From Intrasporangiaceae bacterium (lineage in GTDB: Bacteria; Actinomycetota; Actinomycetes; Actinomycetales; Dermatophilaceae), in contig JAAYSB010000006.1 in NCBI GenBank assembly GCA_012518475.1, forward strand, positions 1 through 44,364: a stretch of 44,364 bases of DNA, in the 5' to 3' direction. The position numbers were made by a program, and so were the translations under genes. This document shows positions 23,939 through 32,572 of the stretch, in pieces. The first letter of the stretch is position 1, and each line of letters starts with the position of its first letter. Under the pieces are notes generated by a model. It was not told where the DNA came from. It worked only from the letters and a program-made list of their open reading frames with translations, and made no database searches.

Positions 23939-24589
23939 ATGACCGCCATGGTGACGGCATCGAACCTGTGGCTGTTCGTCGTGGCCTCGGTGCTGCTCAT
24001 CGTCATCCCAGGCCCCAGCGTCCTGTTCGTCATCGGTCGGGCCCTCGCGCTGGGGAGGGTCGGCGGCCTGCTCAGCGTTCTCGGCAACGCGTTGGGGATG
24101 CTTCCGTTGGTCGCCGCGGTCGCGCTCGGCGTGGGGGCCGTCGTCGCCTCCTCCATCGTGCTCTTCACAGCCATCAAGATCGTCGGCGGCCTCTATCTGG
24201 TCTATCTCGGCGTCCAGGCGATCCGGCACCGGAGCGAAACGTCGGTGAGCGTCAACCGCCTTGCTGTGACAAGCCGCTCGCCAGAGCGGGTGCTCGCCGA
24301 AGGCTTCTTCGTCGGGGTCACCAACCCCAAGACGATCGCGTTCTTCGTCGCCGTCCTGCCCCAGTTCGTGTCCCTGGAGTCCGGGTCGGTTCCATTCCAG
24401 ATGGCCGTGCTCGGGACGATCTTCGTCGCACTGGCACTGGTCTTCGACTCTCTCTGGGCACTGGCGGCGGGCTCGGCCCGCGAGTGGTTCGGTCGGGCGC
24501 CGCACCGGGCCGAGAGGCTGGGTGCGGCTGGCGGTGTCATGCTCATCTGTCTCGGCGGGGCTCTCGCCCTCTCCGGGAACCGGCACTAA
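23939..24589 (+). CDS. LysE/RhtB family amino-acid exporter
   Basis: A membrane protein of 216 residues with about six hydrophobic segments. The N-terminal IPGPSVLFVIGRALALGR and the central FFVGVTNPKTIAFFVAVLPQF are the LysE family signatures, the latter containing the NPK motif. The family exports basic amino acids, homoserine or threonine; sequence alone does not tell which. The start MTAMVTASNLWLF at 23939 is preferred over upstream ATG 23873 because the extra 22 residues are not hydrophobic and not family-like. Confidence 0.88.
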   Translation: MTAMVTASNLWLFVVASVLLIVIPGPSVLFVIGRALALGRVGGLLSVLGNALGMLPLVAAVALGVGAVVASSIVLFTAIKIVGGLYLVYLGVQAIRHRSETSVSVNRLAVTSRSPERVLAEGFFVGVTNPKTIAFFVAVLPQFVSLESGSVPFQMAVLGTIFVALALVFDSLWALAAGSAREWFGRAPHRAERLGAAGGVMLICLGGALALSGNRH

Positions 24590-24719
24590 CCAGGTCCAGA
24601 GGGGGCCGGCGCCCGAGCGACCGCTCGCCGTTACGGTCCTACTGGGGGGGATCTGTCCGGCGCTGAGGGATCGGGCACGATTCACCTCCAGGGCGCGTTT
24701 CACCGGTACCGTCGGATGT

Positions 24720-25901
24720 GTGAACGGCCAGCGTGTCGCCCTGGGGGCGGCAGCAGGGTGGCAGGAGGGGCTCTATCGGCGCCTCCACGAGAACCCTGAG
24801 CTCTCCATGGCGGAACTTGAGACCGGCGCGGAGATCGCCCGGTGTCTCGAGTCGCTGGGCTATGAGGTGCAGCGGATCGGCGGTGGGGTCGTCGGGGTGC
24901 TCCGCAACGGCGACGGCCCGACGGTCCTCTTCCGCGCCGACATCGACGCCCTCCCGGTCCAGGAGGCGACCGGCCTCCCGTATGCCAGCAAGCGGCCCGG
25001 TGTCATGCACGCCTGCGGCCACGACATCCACATCGTCTGTGCGCTCGGCGCCGCCGAGGTGCTCGCAGGGTCCCGGGACACCTGGGCCGGCACCTACATC
25101 GCGCTCTTCCAGCCGGGGGAGGAGACCGCGGAGGGCGCCCGTGCCATGGTCGCCGACGGGCTCGTCGACCGGGTGCCGAGGCCGGACGTCGCTCTTGCCC
25201 AGCACGTCCTCACCGCTCCGGTCGCCGGCAAGGTCGCAACAGCCCCGGGTCCGGTCCTCTCCGCCGGGGACTCCATCCGGATCACCATCCACGGACAGGG
25301 CTCGCACGGGTCCATGCCGCACCTCGGGGTCGACCCCGTCGTCATCGCCGCCGCGGTCGTGCTGCGCCTCCAGACGATCGTCTCGCGGGTTCTCGCCCCG
25401 GACGAGTTCGGCGTCGTCACCGTTGGCAGCGTCCAGGCAGGGGCCAAGTCCAACATCATCCCCGCTGAGGCGACTCTCCTCGTCAATACCCGCGCCTATG
25501 ACGAGCACGTGCGCGACCGGATCCTCGAGGCCGTCGAAAGGATGGTTCGGGCCGAGTGCGCCGCGTCCGGTGCGACGCAGGAGCCGACCTTCGAGTTCTA
25601 CGACCAGTTCCCGATGACCGACAACGACGCCGCCGTCACCGCTCGGGTCCGGGCCGCCCTCGAGGGCGGCCTCGGTGCCGACCGGGTCGAAGACCTGCCG
25701 CGGATCCCCGCGAGCGAGGACTTCAGCGTCATCCCCGATGCCTTCGACGTCCCCTATACCTACTGGGGTCTCGGCGGATTCACTGCTGGGCAGACGCCGC
25801 TGCCCAACCATAATCCCGGCTTCGCGCCAGCCATCCAGCCCACCATCAGCACCGGAACCGAAGCGGCGGTGATCGCCGCTCTCGCCTGGCTCGGAAAGTA
25901 G
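24720..25901 (+). CDS. M20 family amidohydrolase (hippurate / N-acyl-amino-acid hydrolase-like)
   Basis: A metallo-amidohydrolase of 393 residues. HACGHD (about 95-100) gives Cys and His metal ligands; FQPGEETAEGA holds the catalytic Glu-Glu pair; ASEDFSV and the C-terminal NHNPGF supply further ligands. QGSHGSMPHLGVDPV marks the dimerisation lid. This is the M20D group that cleaves N-acyl amino acids such as hippurate or indole-acetyl conjugates. The GTG start at 24720 has TACCGT 7 bases upstream. Only 6 bases separate its stop from the MFS transporter gene, so they are one operon and the MFS protein may move the amide or its product. Confidence 0.9.
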   Translation: MNGQRVALGAAAGWQEGLYRRLHENPELSMAELETGAEIARCLESLGYEVQRIGGGVVGVLRNGDGPTVLFRADIDALPVQEATGLPYASKRPGVMHACGHDIHIVCALGAAEVLAGSRDTWAGTYIALFQPGEETAEGARAMVADGLVDRVPRPDVALAQHVLTAPVAGKVATAPGPVLSAGDSIRITIHGQGSHGSMPHLGVDPVVIAAAVVLRLQTIVSRVLAPDEFGVVTVGSVQAGAKSNIIPAEATLLVNTRAYDEHVRDRILEAVERMVRAECAASGATQEPTFEFYDQFPMTDNDAAVTARVRAALEGGLGADRVEDLPRIPASEDFSVIPDAFDVPYTYWGLGGFTAGQTPLPNHNPGFAPAIQPTISTGTEAAVIAALAWLGK

Positions 25902-25907
25902 GTCACG

Positions 25908-27419
25908 ATGAGCGTCAACGTCGCCGCGGAACCAGACATCGCATACCAGGGCAACGACAAGCTGCTCGCCGGCCTCGTGCTCTCGATCGTGTCCTTCTGG
26001 CTGTTCGCCATCTCGCTCGGCACCGTCGCGCCGGCGGTGCTGCTCGACCTCAACGGCCCCTACGCCGACGAGGCAGCGAAGACCTGGACCTCACCGGTGC
26101 TCTCGCCGACGGCGATGAACCTCGCGGTCGCCCTGACCGGTCTGGTGTCCGGCCTCTTCATCGTCCTCATGGGTGGACTCGCCGACCGGTTCGGCCGGGT
26201 GCGCCTGACCATGGTCGGCAACGGGCTCAACATCCTCGGCTGTGCCCTCATCGTCCTAGCCGGCGGAGCCCTCGCCACCCCGATGCTCATCACCGGCCGC
26301 GTCGTCCAGGGACTCTCCGCGGCGTGCGTCATGCCGGCGACGATCGCGCTCGTCAAGTCCTACTGGGACGGGCCGGCCCGTCAGCGCGCCGTGTCGATGT
26401 GGTCGATCGGATCCTTCGGTGGTGCCGGGCTCGCGGCCTTCATCGGCGGCCTGACGGCGACCCAGATGTCCTGGCGCTGGATCTTCGTCTTCTCGGCGAT
26501 CGTGTCCGTGGTCGCGATGCTCCTCGTCCGCGGGACCCCCGAGAGCCGCGTCGTCACCACCGGCCACCGACGCTTCGACAGTGTGGGCCTCGCACTGTTC
26601 CTCATCACCTTCCTAGCGGTCATGCTGCTGCTCACGTTCGGCGGAAAGACCGTCGGGTGGCTCTCGCCGACCGGACTCGGGCTGCTGCTCGGGTTCCTCG
26701 TCGGACTCATCGCGTTCGTCATCGTCGAGCGGGGCCGGGAGTACGCCTTCATCGACTTCGGGCTGTTCCGCAACATGAACTTCACCGGTGCTGTCGCCGC
26801 GAACTTCATGCTCAACTGCACGCTCGGCACGCTGATCGTCAGCCAGCAGCTCCTCCAGATCGGCGGGAACATGGCGCCGCTCGCCGCCGGCGCACTCACT
26901 CTCGGCTACCCGCTCATGGTCATCCTCTTCGTCCGCGCGGGAGAGAGGCTGCTCCAGGTGCACGGCCCGCGCAAGCCGATGATCTGGGGAGCGCTGCTCG
27001 TCGCCCTCGCCGCCGCACTGCTCATGCCGACGAACCTCCTGCTCACGCAGTACCGCTGGCTCGCGCTCATCGCCTATGCGTGCTTCGGGCTCGGACTGGC
27101 GTTCTTCGCGACCCCGGCCACCGACGCCGCCCTGACGAGTCTGCCGCCGGAGCACGCCGGCTCCGGGATGGGCATCTTCAAGATGGCCTCCTCCCTGGGC
27201 GGGGCGATCGGGACGGCCGTGGCCCTGTCCCTCTTCCTCGGGTTCTCCGGAAGCGACGCGGGCAACGTCGTCGGCTATGTCGTCGAGATGGTCGGCCGCC
27301 AGGACAACATCGCTATCCGCCAGGCCGCGATGATCGCGATCGGGGCGATGCTCCTCTTCGCCCTGGCCGCTGCGGTCGTCGCCGCCCTCGCCGTTCCGAA
27401 GGGTCGCCAGGAGGACTGA
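25908..27419 (+). CDS. MFS transporter, DHA2-like (14 segments)
   Basis: A membrane protein of 503 residues with about 14 hydrophobic segments. Motif A is GGLADRFGRVRLTMVG after the second segment, and motif C-like glycine-rich sequence follows in segment five (SIGSFGGAGLAAFIGG). Length and segment number fit the drug:H+ antiporter DHA2 family. It starts 6 bases after the M20 amidohydrolase stop. Drug export is the default guess; a role in transport of amino-acid conjugates follows from context only. It ends 37 bases before a family A palindrome. Confidence 0.85.
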   Translation: MSVNVAAEPDIAYQGNDKLLAGLVLSIVSFWLFAISLGTVAPAVLLDLNGPYADEAAKTWTSPVLSPTAMNLAVALTGLVSGLFIVLMGGLADRFGRVRLTMVGNGLNILGCALIVLAGGALATPMLITGRVVQGLSAACVMPATIALVKSYWDGPARQRAVSMWSIGSFGGAGLAAFIGGLTATQMSWRWIFVFSAIVSVVAMLLVRGTPESRVVTTGHRRFDSVGLALFLITFLAVMLLLTFGGKTVGWLSPTGLGLLLGFLVGLIAFVIVERGREYAFIDFGLFRNMNFTGAVAANFMLNCTLGTLIVSQQLLQIGGNMAPLAAGALTLGYPLMVILFVRAGERLLQVHGPRKPMIWGALLVALAAALLMPTNLLLTQYRWLALIAYACFGLGLAFFATPATDAALTSLPPEHAGSGMGIFKMASSLGGAIGTAVALSLFLGFSGSDAGNVVGYVVEMVGRQDNIAIRQAAMIAIGAMLLFALAAAVVAALAVPKGRQED

Positions 27420-27456
27420 CGATCGAACTGGTCGCCCTGCGCCCAACCCGGGCGTG

Positions 27457-27484
27457 CCACAACCTGGTAATTGCCAGGTTGTGG
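27457..27484. repeat. palindromic repeat family A, copy 2
   Basis: An 11-bp perfect inverted repeat, CCACAACCTGG (27457-27467) and CCAGGTTGTGG (27474-27484), with loop TAATTG, identical in core and loop to 864-889. It lies between the MFS stop and the WS/DGAT promoter and may end MFS transcription. Confidence 0.75.
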
Positions 27485-27559
27485 AACGGCGCGGGAATCC
27501 GGGCCCCACAGGCGGGTCGGACAGGGCACACTAAGGGGTCACCCGCCCCTGCGGATTCC

Positions 27560-27574
27560 ACTACACTATGTAGT
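27560..27574 (+). promoter_or_regulatory. inverted repeat at the promoter of the lipid operon
   Basis: ACTACA (27560-27565) and TGTAGT (27569-27574) form a perfect 6-bp inverted repeat with a 3-base centre, in an AT-rich patch that also contains TACACT and TATGTAG, candidate -10 elements. The WS/DGAT ATG follows 35 bases later behind AAGGAG. It is a likely operator for the three-gene operon; the regulator is not in the window. Confidence 0.5.
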
Positions 27575-27608
27575 AGTTCTGGTTCGTCACGACATCAAGG
27601 AGCAGCCC

Positions 27609-29090
27609 ATGGCGCGGCCCATCGCACCCGAAGACCTCACGTGGCTGCTCATGGATCGACCGAACAACCTCATGCACGTCCACGGCTTCATGGGCTTCGA
27701 CGTGCTCCCGGACCTCGAGGCGTACACGAATGTCGTCATGGAGCGCATGGTGCGCAAGTTCCGGCGGCTGTCCCAGGTGCCGGTGCAGATCGACGGGGAC
27801 TGGTACTGGGAGGACGACGTCGACTTCTCCATCGACAATCACGTGCGCACCGTCGTCCTCGACGACGCCGACGACGAGACATTCCGGAGGTATGTGTCGG
27901 GCCAGTTCTCCCAGCCGTTCGACCGGACCCGCCCGCTGTGGGAGTTCCAGCTCATCACAGCACCCGGGACCGAAGGCGGATATGGCTTCGGACGCTTCCA
28001 CCACGGTCTCGCCGACGGCATCCGCCTCGTCCAGATGATCATCAGCCTCTGTGACCCGGCCGAGGGGGCGGTTCCCAACAAGGTCGGCCGCAACCGCGAC
28101 CGACAGCACCAGCACCTTCTCGAGCAGGCACTGCACTTCGCGGAGACCTCGGTGACCGACACGATCGATTTCGCCGGCCGCGCCGGCCGCGCCCTGGCCA
28201 GGGCTGGGCGCAGCGCCGTGACGACGACCAACCCCCTCGGCCTCGCCCATCACATCGGCGAGGCGCTCGAGCTGGTGCGTCACCCGGTCAAGCTCATCGA
28301 CGCCGTGACCGGCCTGGCCTCGTTCGACAACGAGGTGACGAATACCTGGCGCGAACTGGCCCGCATGCTCATCTCCGACGGCCACGAGGCCGGCGCCTGG
28401 GCCGGGAGCGCCGGCGTCGACAAGTCCGTCGCCTGGCTGGAGTCCTTCCCGCTCAAGGACCTGCGCAAGGCGAGCAAGGCATACCGGTGCACCCTCAACG
28501 ACATCCTCCTTGCTGCGGTGTCCCTCGCGCTGACCGACTACCTCGCCGAGCGTGGGGTGACGGACGTCGAGACCCTGTCCTGGATGATGCCGGTCTCCCT
28601 TCAGCCGGTCGACGAGCGCCTGCCCTCCAAGCTCGGCAACAAGTTCGTCGTTGTCATGCTCCCGATGCCCCTCGGCATCCGTGATCCCGAGCGCCTCATC
28701 CGCCGGGTCCACGAGGCCTCGACGAGGCTGAAGCACTCCGCCGAGCCCCTCGTCGCCTTCGGCTTCCAGCGCATCATCGCCGAGGCGCCGACAGGGGTCG
28801 CACGAGCCCTCACCAGCTTCTTCGCCGACAAGACGATCGGCCAGCTGACCAACGTTCCTGGACCGCGCATCGCCCTCAACCTCGCCGGAGTCCCCGTCCG
28901 CTCGATCCTTGGCTGGGTGCCGACGTCCGGCGACCAGCCGCTCGGCATCTGCCTGTTCAGCTACAACGACTCCCTCACTGTCGGCGTCGCCTCCGACGCG
29001 CGCATGATCCCTGACCCCGAGCACCTCGCCGCTCTCATCCAGACCCATCTCGAGGCGCTCTCCTCCACCACGAAGGCATCCCATGGCTGA
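27609..29090 (+). CDS. wax ester synthase / diacylglycerol acyltransferase (WS/DGAT) family protein
   Basis: A protein of 493 residues, the usual length of actinomycete WS/DGAT enzymes. The condensation motif HHxxxDG is present as HHGLADG (131-137), preceded by PLWEFQLI. The second half has NDILLAAV, and SNVPGP-like sequence appears as TNVPGP with the later PTSGDQPLGICLFSYN. The family joins acyl-CoA to a fatty alcohol (wax ester) or to diacylglycerol. The start at 27609 has AAGGAG with good spacing. Its stop overlaps the next gene by 8 bases (29083-29090). Because the neighbours look like fatty-acyl reductases, wax-ester formation seems more likely than triacylglycerol, but this is inference from context. 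Confidence 0.92.
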   Translation: MARPIAPEDLTWLLMDRPNNLMHVHGFMGFDVLPDLEAYTNVVMERMVRKFRRLSQVPVQIDGDWYWEDDVDFSIDNHVRTVVLDDADDETFRRYVSGQFSQPFDRTRPLWEFQLITAPGTEGGYGFGRFHHGLADGIRLVQMIISLCDPAEGAVPNKVGRNRDRQHQHLLEQALHFAETSVTDTIDFAGRAGRALARAGRSAVTTTNPLGLAHHIGEALELVRHPVKLIDAVTGLASFDNEVTNTWRELARMLISDGHEAGAWAGSAGVDKSVAWLESFPLKDLRKASKAYRCTLNDILLAAVSLALTDYLAERGVTDVETLSWMMPVSLQPVDERLPSKLGNKFVVVMLPMPLGIRDPERLIRRVHEASTRLKHSAEPLVAFGFQRIIAEAPTGVARALTSFFADKTIGQLTNVPGPRIALNLAGVPVRSILGWVPTSGDQPLGICLFSYNDSLTVGVASDARMIPDPEHLAALIQTHLEALSSTTKASHG

Positions 29091-31203
29091 CCGCAAGCCC
29101 AGCAGAACGAAGTCGACCCCCCGGGCCACCGATCCCAAGGTGGTCGTCAATGTCACCCTCCAGGGAGGGGAGTGGGACTACGACCTGTCGGCATCCCTCG
29201 CCGGCCACAACTTCCGGCTCATCCGGATCGGCACGAGTGGGGATGTCACGGCGGCCGAGGAGCATGTGTGGCGCTGGTCGCTGTCGGCCGACGCCATCGC
29301 TGTCAGCGGGGTGCGCGAGGCGCGTGCCGCCGGTCATTTCACCGGACAGATCGAGGACTTCCGCAAGGTGAAGGGGACGACGACGCGGGTGCCTGTCCGC
29401 GACGACTCGCTCCTTGCAGACGTGTTCCAGGAGTGGGCGATCCGCCGCGTCCAGACCGAGATGCCGGGCTACTTCACCAACGCCCGCGTCGTCATCGTCG
29501 GCAAGACGACCCGCGAGCGGACGGTCTCGGTACTGCGCGAGTTCACCGACAACATCGTCTTCGAGGTGCCGCGCGAGGACCTCGACCTTCCGGGAAGCTT
29601 CAAGACCAACCCCGTCACCGCGGCGGCCTCCGACATCACCGAGACCGCCTGGCGCTGGACGCCCGGCTTCCTCAAGCACGCCGTCTCCGCCCCGGCCGGC
29701 TGGGTGACCGACAAGATCGCCCACCACGCCGCCGAGAACGCCGACGTGATCATCGGCTCGTTCTCCGAGCTGATGCGCTTCGGGCTGCCCGAGCTCAAGG
29801 GCAAGGCGGTCATCACGAGCGCGGTCTCCGAGGAGCGGCTCGAGACCCTCGCCGAGCTCGGCGCGGACCTGGTCGTCGACGTCACCCCCCAGCCGTTCGA
29901 CTTCATCGTCGTGCCCGCCCTGTTCGAGGCGATGGTGGCCGCGACCCTACCGAAGGGGAGCGAGCTCACGACCGACGCGCTGGCCCAGTTCATTCAGGAC
30001 GCCGAGCTCGAGCCGCGGCTGCTGTGGCCCAACGGGCCGCGCCGCAAGAGTCGCTTCTCCTTCGTCATCCACCCGCTCTCGACCGAGTACTTCAAGAACG
30101 TCGAGCCCCTCGGCAAGGTCATGAGCATCCCGGGCATGGGCCAGGTCGTCGAGAAGGCCGTGGCGTACGTGCCGCCCTTCGTCTACAGCCACGTCACCGG
30201 CATCGTCTCCGCCACCGGCGATGAGGCGGAGGGCTGGCTCATCACCGTCGGCGGCACCCCCAAGGAGATGCTCGCCCACCCGCCCGAGTTCACCTACTCC
30301 CGCCTCCTCGAGGCCAGCGAGATCTCGCGTCGGCTCGGAGCCCAGATCATGGGTCTCGGCGCGTTCACCAAGGTCGTCGGAGACGCCGGTGTCACCGTTG
30401 CGAAGCAGGCCCGCCTGCCGGTGACGACCGGGAACTCCTACAGCGCCTCGGGAGCGCTCTGGGCCGGCCACGACGCCCTGCGCCGACTCGGGATCGTCGA
30501 GATGGGCGAGCAGGGAATGATGCACGGCAAGGCCATGGTCGTCGGGGCCTCCGGCGCCATCGGCTCGGCCTGCGCACGCCTGCTGGCCCTCGCCTGCGAC
30601 GAGCTCTGGCTCGTCTCGCCGGAGACGGCCAAGCTCCTCGCACTCAAGGAGCAGATCGAGTCGGAGAACCCGCGCGCCGAGATCTTCGTCGCGACCAGCC
30701 CGGCTGCCGCGCTGCCCGACATGGACATGATTGTCACGGCCACCTCCGCCGCCGGCCAGAAGGTCCTCGACATCGAGTCGGTCAAGCCCGGTTGCGTCAT
30801 CACCGACGTGGCCCGCCCCCTCGACCTGTCCGCCGAGGACGTCGCCAAGCGCCCGGACGTCCTCGTCATCGAGTCCGGTGAGGTGGAGCTGCCCGGGGAG
30901 CCGCGACTGCGCGACATCGGCCTGCCCGACGGCGTCGTGTATGCGTGCCTCGCCGAGACCATCGTCCTCGCCCTCGAGGGCCGCTACGAGAACTTCACCG
31001 TGGGCCGCAACATCGAGTGGGAGAAGGTCAAGGAGATCTACAAGCTCGGTCTCAAGCACGGCATGAAGCTCGCGACCATCTCGGGCGTCAACGGCCCGTA
31101 CACCGAGGACGACTTCGCCCGGGTTCGCGCGGCTGCGCTCGCCGCGCGGGAGTCCGCGGGCAGCGACACCGATTCACCCGCACACGAGGAGGAGATGGCA
31201 TGA
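29083..31203 (+). CDS. large acyl-ACP/CoA reductase-like dehydrogenase (AAR-like C-terminal half, unassigned N-terminal half)
   Basis: A protein of 706 residues. The C-terminal half (about 325-680) resembles cyanobacterial long-chain acyl-ACP reductase (AAR): GLGAFTKVVGD then PVTTGNSYSA, the NADPH motif GASGAIG (488-494), ACLAETIVLALEG with Cys622 where AAR has its acyl-binding Cys (Cys294 in Synechococcus, from memory), and GRNIEWEKV followed by LKHGMKLA. AAR itself has only about 340 residues. The N-terminal half (about 1-320) is something I do not recognise; it contains ARVVIVGKTTRERTVSVLREF and DVIIGSFSELM, which read like a second alpha/beta domain. If active it would turn an acyl thioester into fatty aldehyde. 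It overlaps its neighbours on both sides. Confidence 0.72.
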   Translation: MADRKPSRTKSTPRATDPKVVVNVTLQGGEWDYDLSASLAGHNFRLIRIGTSGDVTAAEEHVWRWSLSADAIAVSGVREARAAGHFTGQIEDFRKVKGTTTRVPVRDDSLLADVFQEWAIRRVQTEMPGYFTNARVVIVGKTTRERTVSVLREFTDNIVFEVPREDLDLPGSFKTNPVTAAASDITETAWRWTPGFLKHAVSAPAGWVTDKIAHHAAENADVIIGSFSELMRFGLPELKGKAVITSAVSEERLETLAELGADLVVDVTPQPFDFIVVPALFEAMVAATLPKGSELTTDALAQFIQDAELEPRLLWPNGPRRKSRFSFVIHPLSTEYFKNVEPLGKVMSIPGMGQVVEKAVAYVPPFVYSHVTGIVSATGDEAEGWLITVGGTPKEMLAHPPEFTYSRLLEASEISRRLGAQIMGLGAFTKVVGDAGVTVAKQARLPVTTGNSYSASGALWAGHDALRRLGIVEMGEQGMMHGKAMVVGASGAIGSACARLLALACDELWLVSPETAKLLALKEQIESENPRAEIFVATSPAAALPDMDMIVTATSAAGQKVLDIESVKPGCVITDVARPLDLSAEDVAKRPDVLVIESGEVELPGEPRLRDIGLPDGVVYACLAETIVLALEGRYENFTVGRNIEWEKVKEIYKLGLKHGMKLATISGVNGPYTEDDFARVRAAALAARESAGSDTDSPAHEEEMA

Positions 31204-32066
31204 AGTCCGTCCAGGGCAAGAAGGTCCTCATCACCGGTGGGGCGATGGGGCTGGGACGGCTCTTCGCCGAGCGAGCCATCGCCGAGCACGCCGACACGAT
31301 CGTCCTCTGGGACGTCAACGAGATGGCCCTCAACGAGACCCTCGGCGAGCTCGACGGCCAGGACACCGAGGTCGTCGGATACATCGTCGATCTCGCCTCC
31401 GCCGAGGAGATCAGTGCGACAGCGACCGAGGTCCTCGACGCGATCGGGACCATGGACATCGTCATCAACAACGCCGGCATCGTCCGGGGCAACACGTACT
31501 TCTGGGAGTCCGACCCCGTCCGGGACACCCAGGCGACGATCGAGGTCAACACCCTCGCGCCGATGTATGTCGCGCACGCGTTCCTGCCGAGCATGATCGC
31601 CTCCCCCGGACAGACCCGCCTCGTCAACCTCGCCTCGGCGGCCGGCTTCACCCCGAACCCGCGAATGGCCGCATACGCCTCGAGCAAGTGGGCTCTCGTC
31701 GGCTGGTCGGACTCGGTGCGCCTCGAGCTCAAGCAGGCCGGTCACGACCACGTCAGCGTGACGACGGTCTGTCCGTACTACATCCGCACCGGCATGTTCG
31801 ACGGCGTGAAGTCGGCGCCGCTGCTGCCGATTCTCGACCCGGCCGAGGTCGTCGACGAGGCGTGGAAGGGCATGCTCAGCGGCTCCCCGTTCGTCGTGCT
31901 TCCGAAGACGGTCATGCTCAGCGAGATGCTCAAGGGGGTCCTGCCCATCGGGATCCGAGACTTCATCGCCGACCACGTCATCGGGGTCTATCACACGATG
32001 GAGGACTTCACCGGCCGGGTGGAGCAGGCCCCCGACACGTCCGCAAAGGGTCGGGTCAAGCGCTAG
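31200..32066 (+). CDS. short-chain dehydrogenase/reductase (SDR), possible fatty aldehyde/alcohol oxidoreductase
   Basis: A classical SDR of 288 residues. The cofactor motif is TGGAMGLG (12-19), NNAG follows at about 87-90, and the catalytic Tyr159 and Lys163 are in AYASSKWAL with the Ser in VNLASAAG. The acidic residue after beta-2 (LWDVNE) suggests NAD preference. The form of the C-terminal region recalls the retinol-dehydrogenase-like (SDR16C) branch, which acts on long-chain or retinoid aldehydes. Its ATG overlaps the stop of the AAR-like gene (31200-31203). In context it could reduce the aldehyde made upstream to the alcohol used by WS/DGAT. Confidence 0.88.
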   Translation: MKSVQGKKVLITGGAMGLGRLFAERAIAEHADTIVLWDVNEMALNETLGELDGQDTEVVGYIVDLASAEEISATATEVLDAIGTMDIVINNAGIVRGNTYFWESDPVRDTQATIEVNTLAPMYVAHAFLPSMIASPGQTRLVNLASAAGFTPNPRMAAYASSKWALVGWSDSVRLELKQAGHDHVSVTTVCPYYIRTGMFDGVKSAPLLPILDPAEVVDEAWKGMLSGSPFVVLPKTVMLSEMLKGVLPIGIRDFIADHVIGVYHTMEDFTGRVEQAPDTSAKGRVKR

Positions 32067-32098
32067 CGGTCGCGCAGGTTCGTGACCAGAATGGCTCT

Positions 32099-32572
32099 AT
32101 GACGCACCACTTTGCCGAGCATCTCGCCGGTGTGAGCAGCTTCCGGATGATGCCGACCTACGAGTTCGAGACCGGTGCCTCGAGGGCGGCCGTGAGCTGC
32201 CTCGGGGAGGGTCTGTCCCTCGCCTACACCTGGATCCACCCCGCGGACGGCGAGCAGCGCGGCGGACTGGTCATCAGCGCCTCGGACGAGGACGGCGTCG
32301 TCCACGCCGCCTGGCACGACTCGTGGCACCAGAAGTCCGGGCTCATGCAGCTGACCGGGCGACGGGAGGGTGACCGGATCGAGCTGTCCGGAACCTATGC
32401 GGAGGAGTGGGGTTGGACAATCACCGTCGTCCACCCCGAGACCGAGTCCCAGGCAGGCATGACGATGCGGATGTGCAATGTCATCCCGGAGTCCGCCCTG
32501 GCGATGGCGCCGGCCGACGGCCCCGCGGTACCGGCCGGACCGTACGAGGTCTCGCTCGCCGAGTGGCACTGA
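32099..32572 (+). CDS. uncharacterised protein, DUF1579-like
   Basis: A protein of 157 residues with no membrane segment. The pattern MMPTYEFETGAS, LAYTWIHPADGEQRGGLV, AAWHDSWHQKSGLM and EEWGWTITV followed by MRMCNVIP suggests an antiparallel beta-barrel such as DUF1579, but I cannot assign a function. The ATG at 32099 has CAGAAT 6 bases upstream. Its end overlaps the first CrcB gene by 10 bases, so it may be cotranscribed with the fluoride exporters. A 32-base gap separates it from the SDR, so it could also be read from the lipid operon. Confidence 0.6.
   Translation: MTHHFAEHLAGVSSFRMMPTYEFETGASRAAVSCLGEGLSLAYTWIHPADGEQRGGLVISASDEDGVVHAAWHDSWHQKSGLMQLTGRREGDRIELSGTYAEEWGWTITVVHPETESQAGMTMRMCNVIPESALAMAPADGPAVPAGPYEVSLAEWH

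Noticed and set aside
24639..25811. Long minus-strand open frame opposite the M20 amidohydrolase
   Set aside because: Shadow frame; the plus strand has the complete M20 metal site and the minus product has no recognisable fold.
27561..29156. 531-codon minus-strand frame opposite WS/DGAT
   Set aside because: Shadow frame rich in Gly, Asp and Val; the plus strand carries HHxxxDG and a good ribosome-binding site.
29947..31059. 370-codon minus-strand frame opposite the AAR-like gene
   Set aside because: Shadow of the plus-strand gene; no motif.
32000..32098. Fluoride riboswitch upstream of the crcB pair
   Set aside because: I could not find the pseudoknot-forming conserved bases, and the likely transcript start at 32099 leaves no leader.
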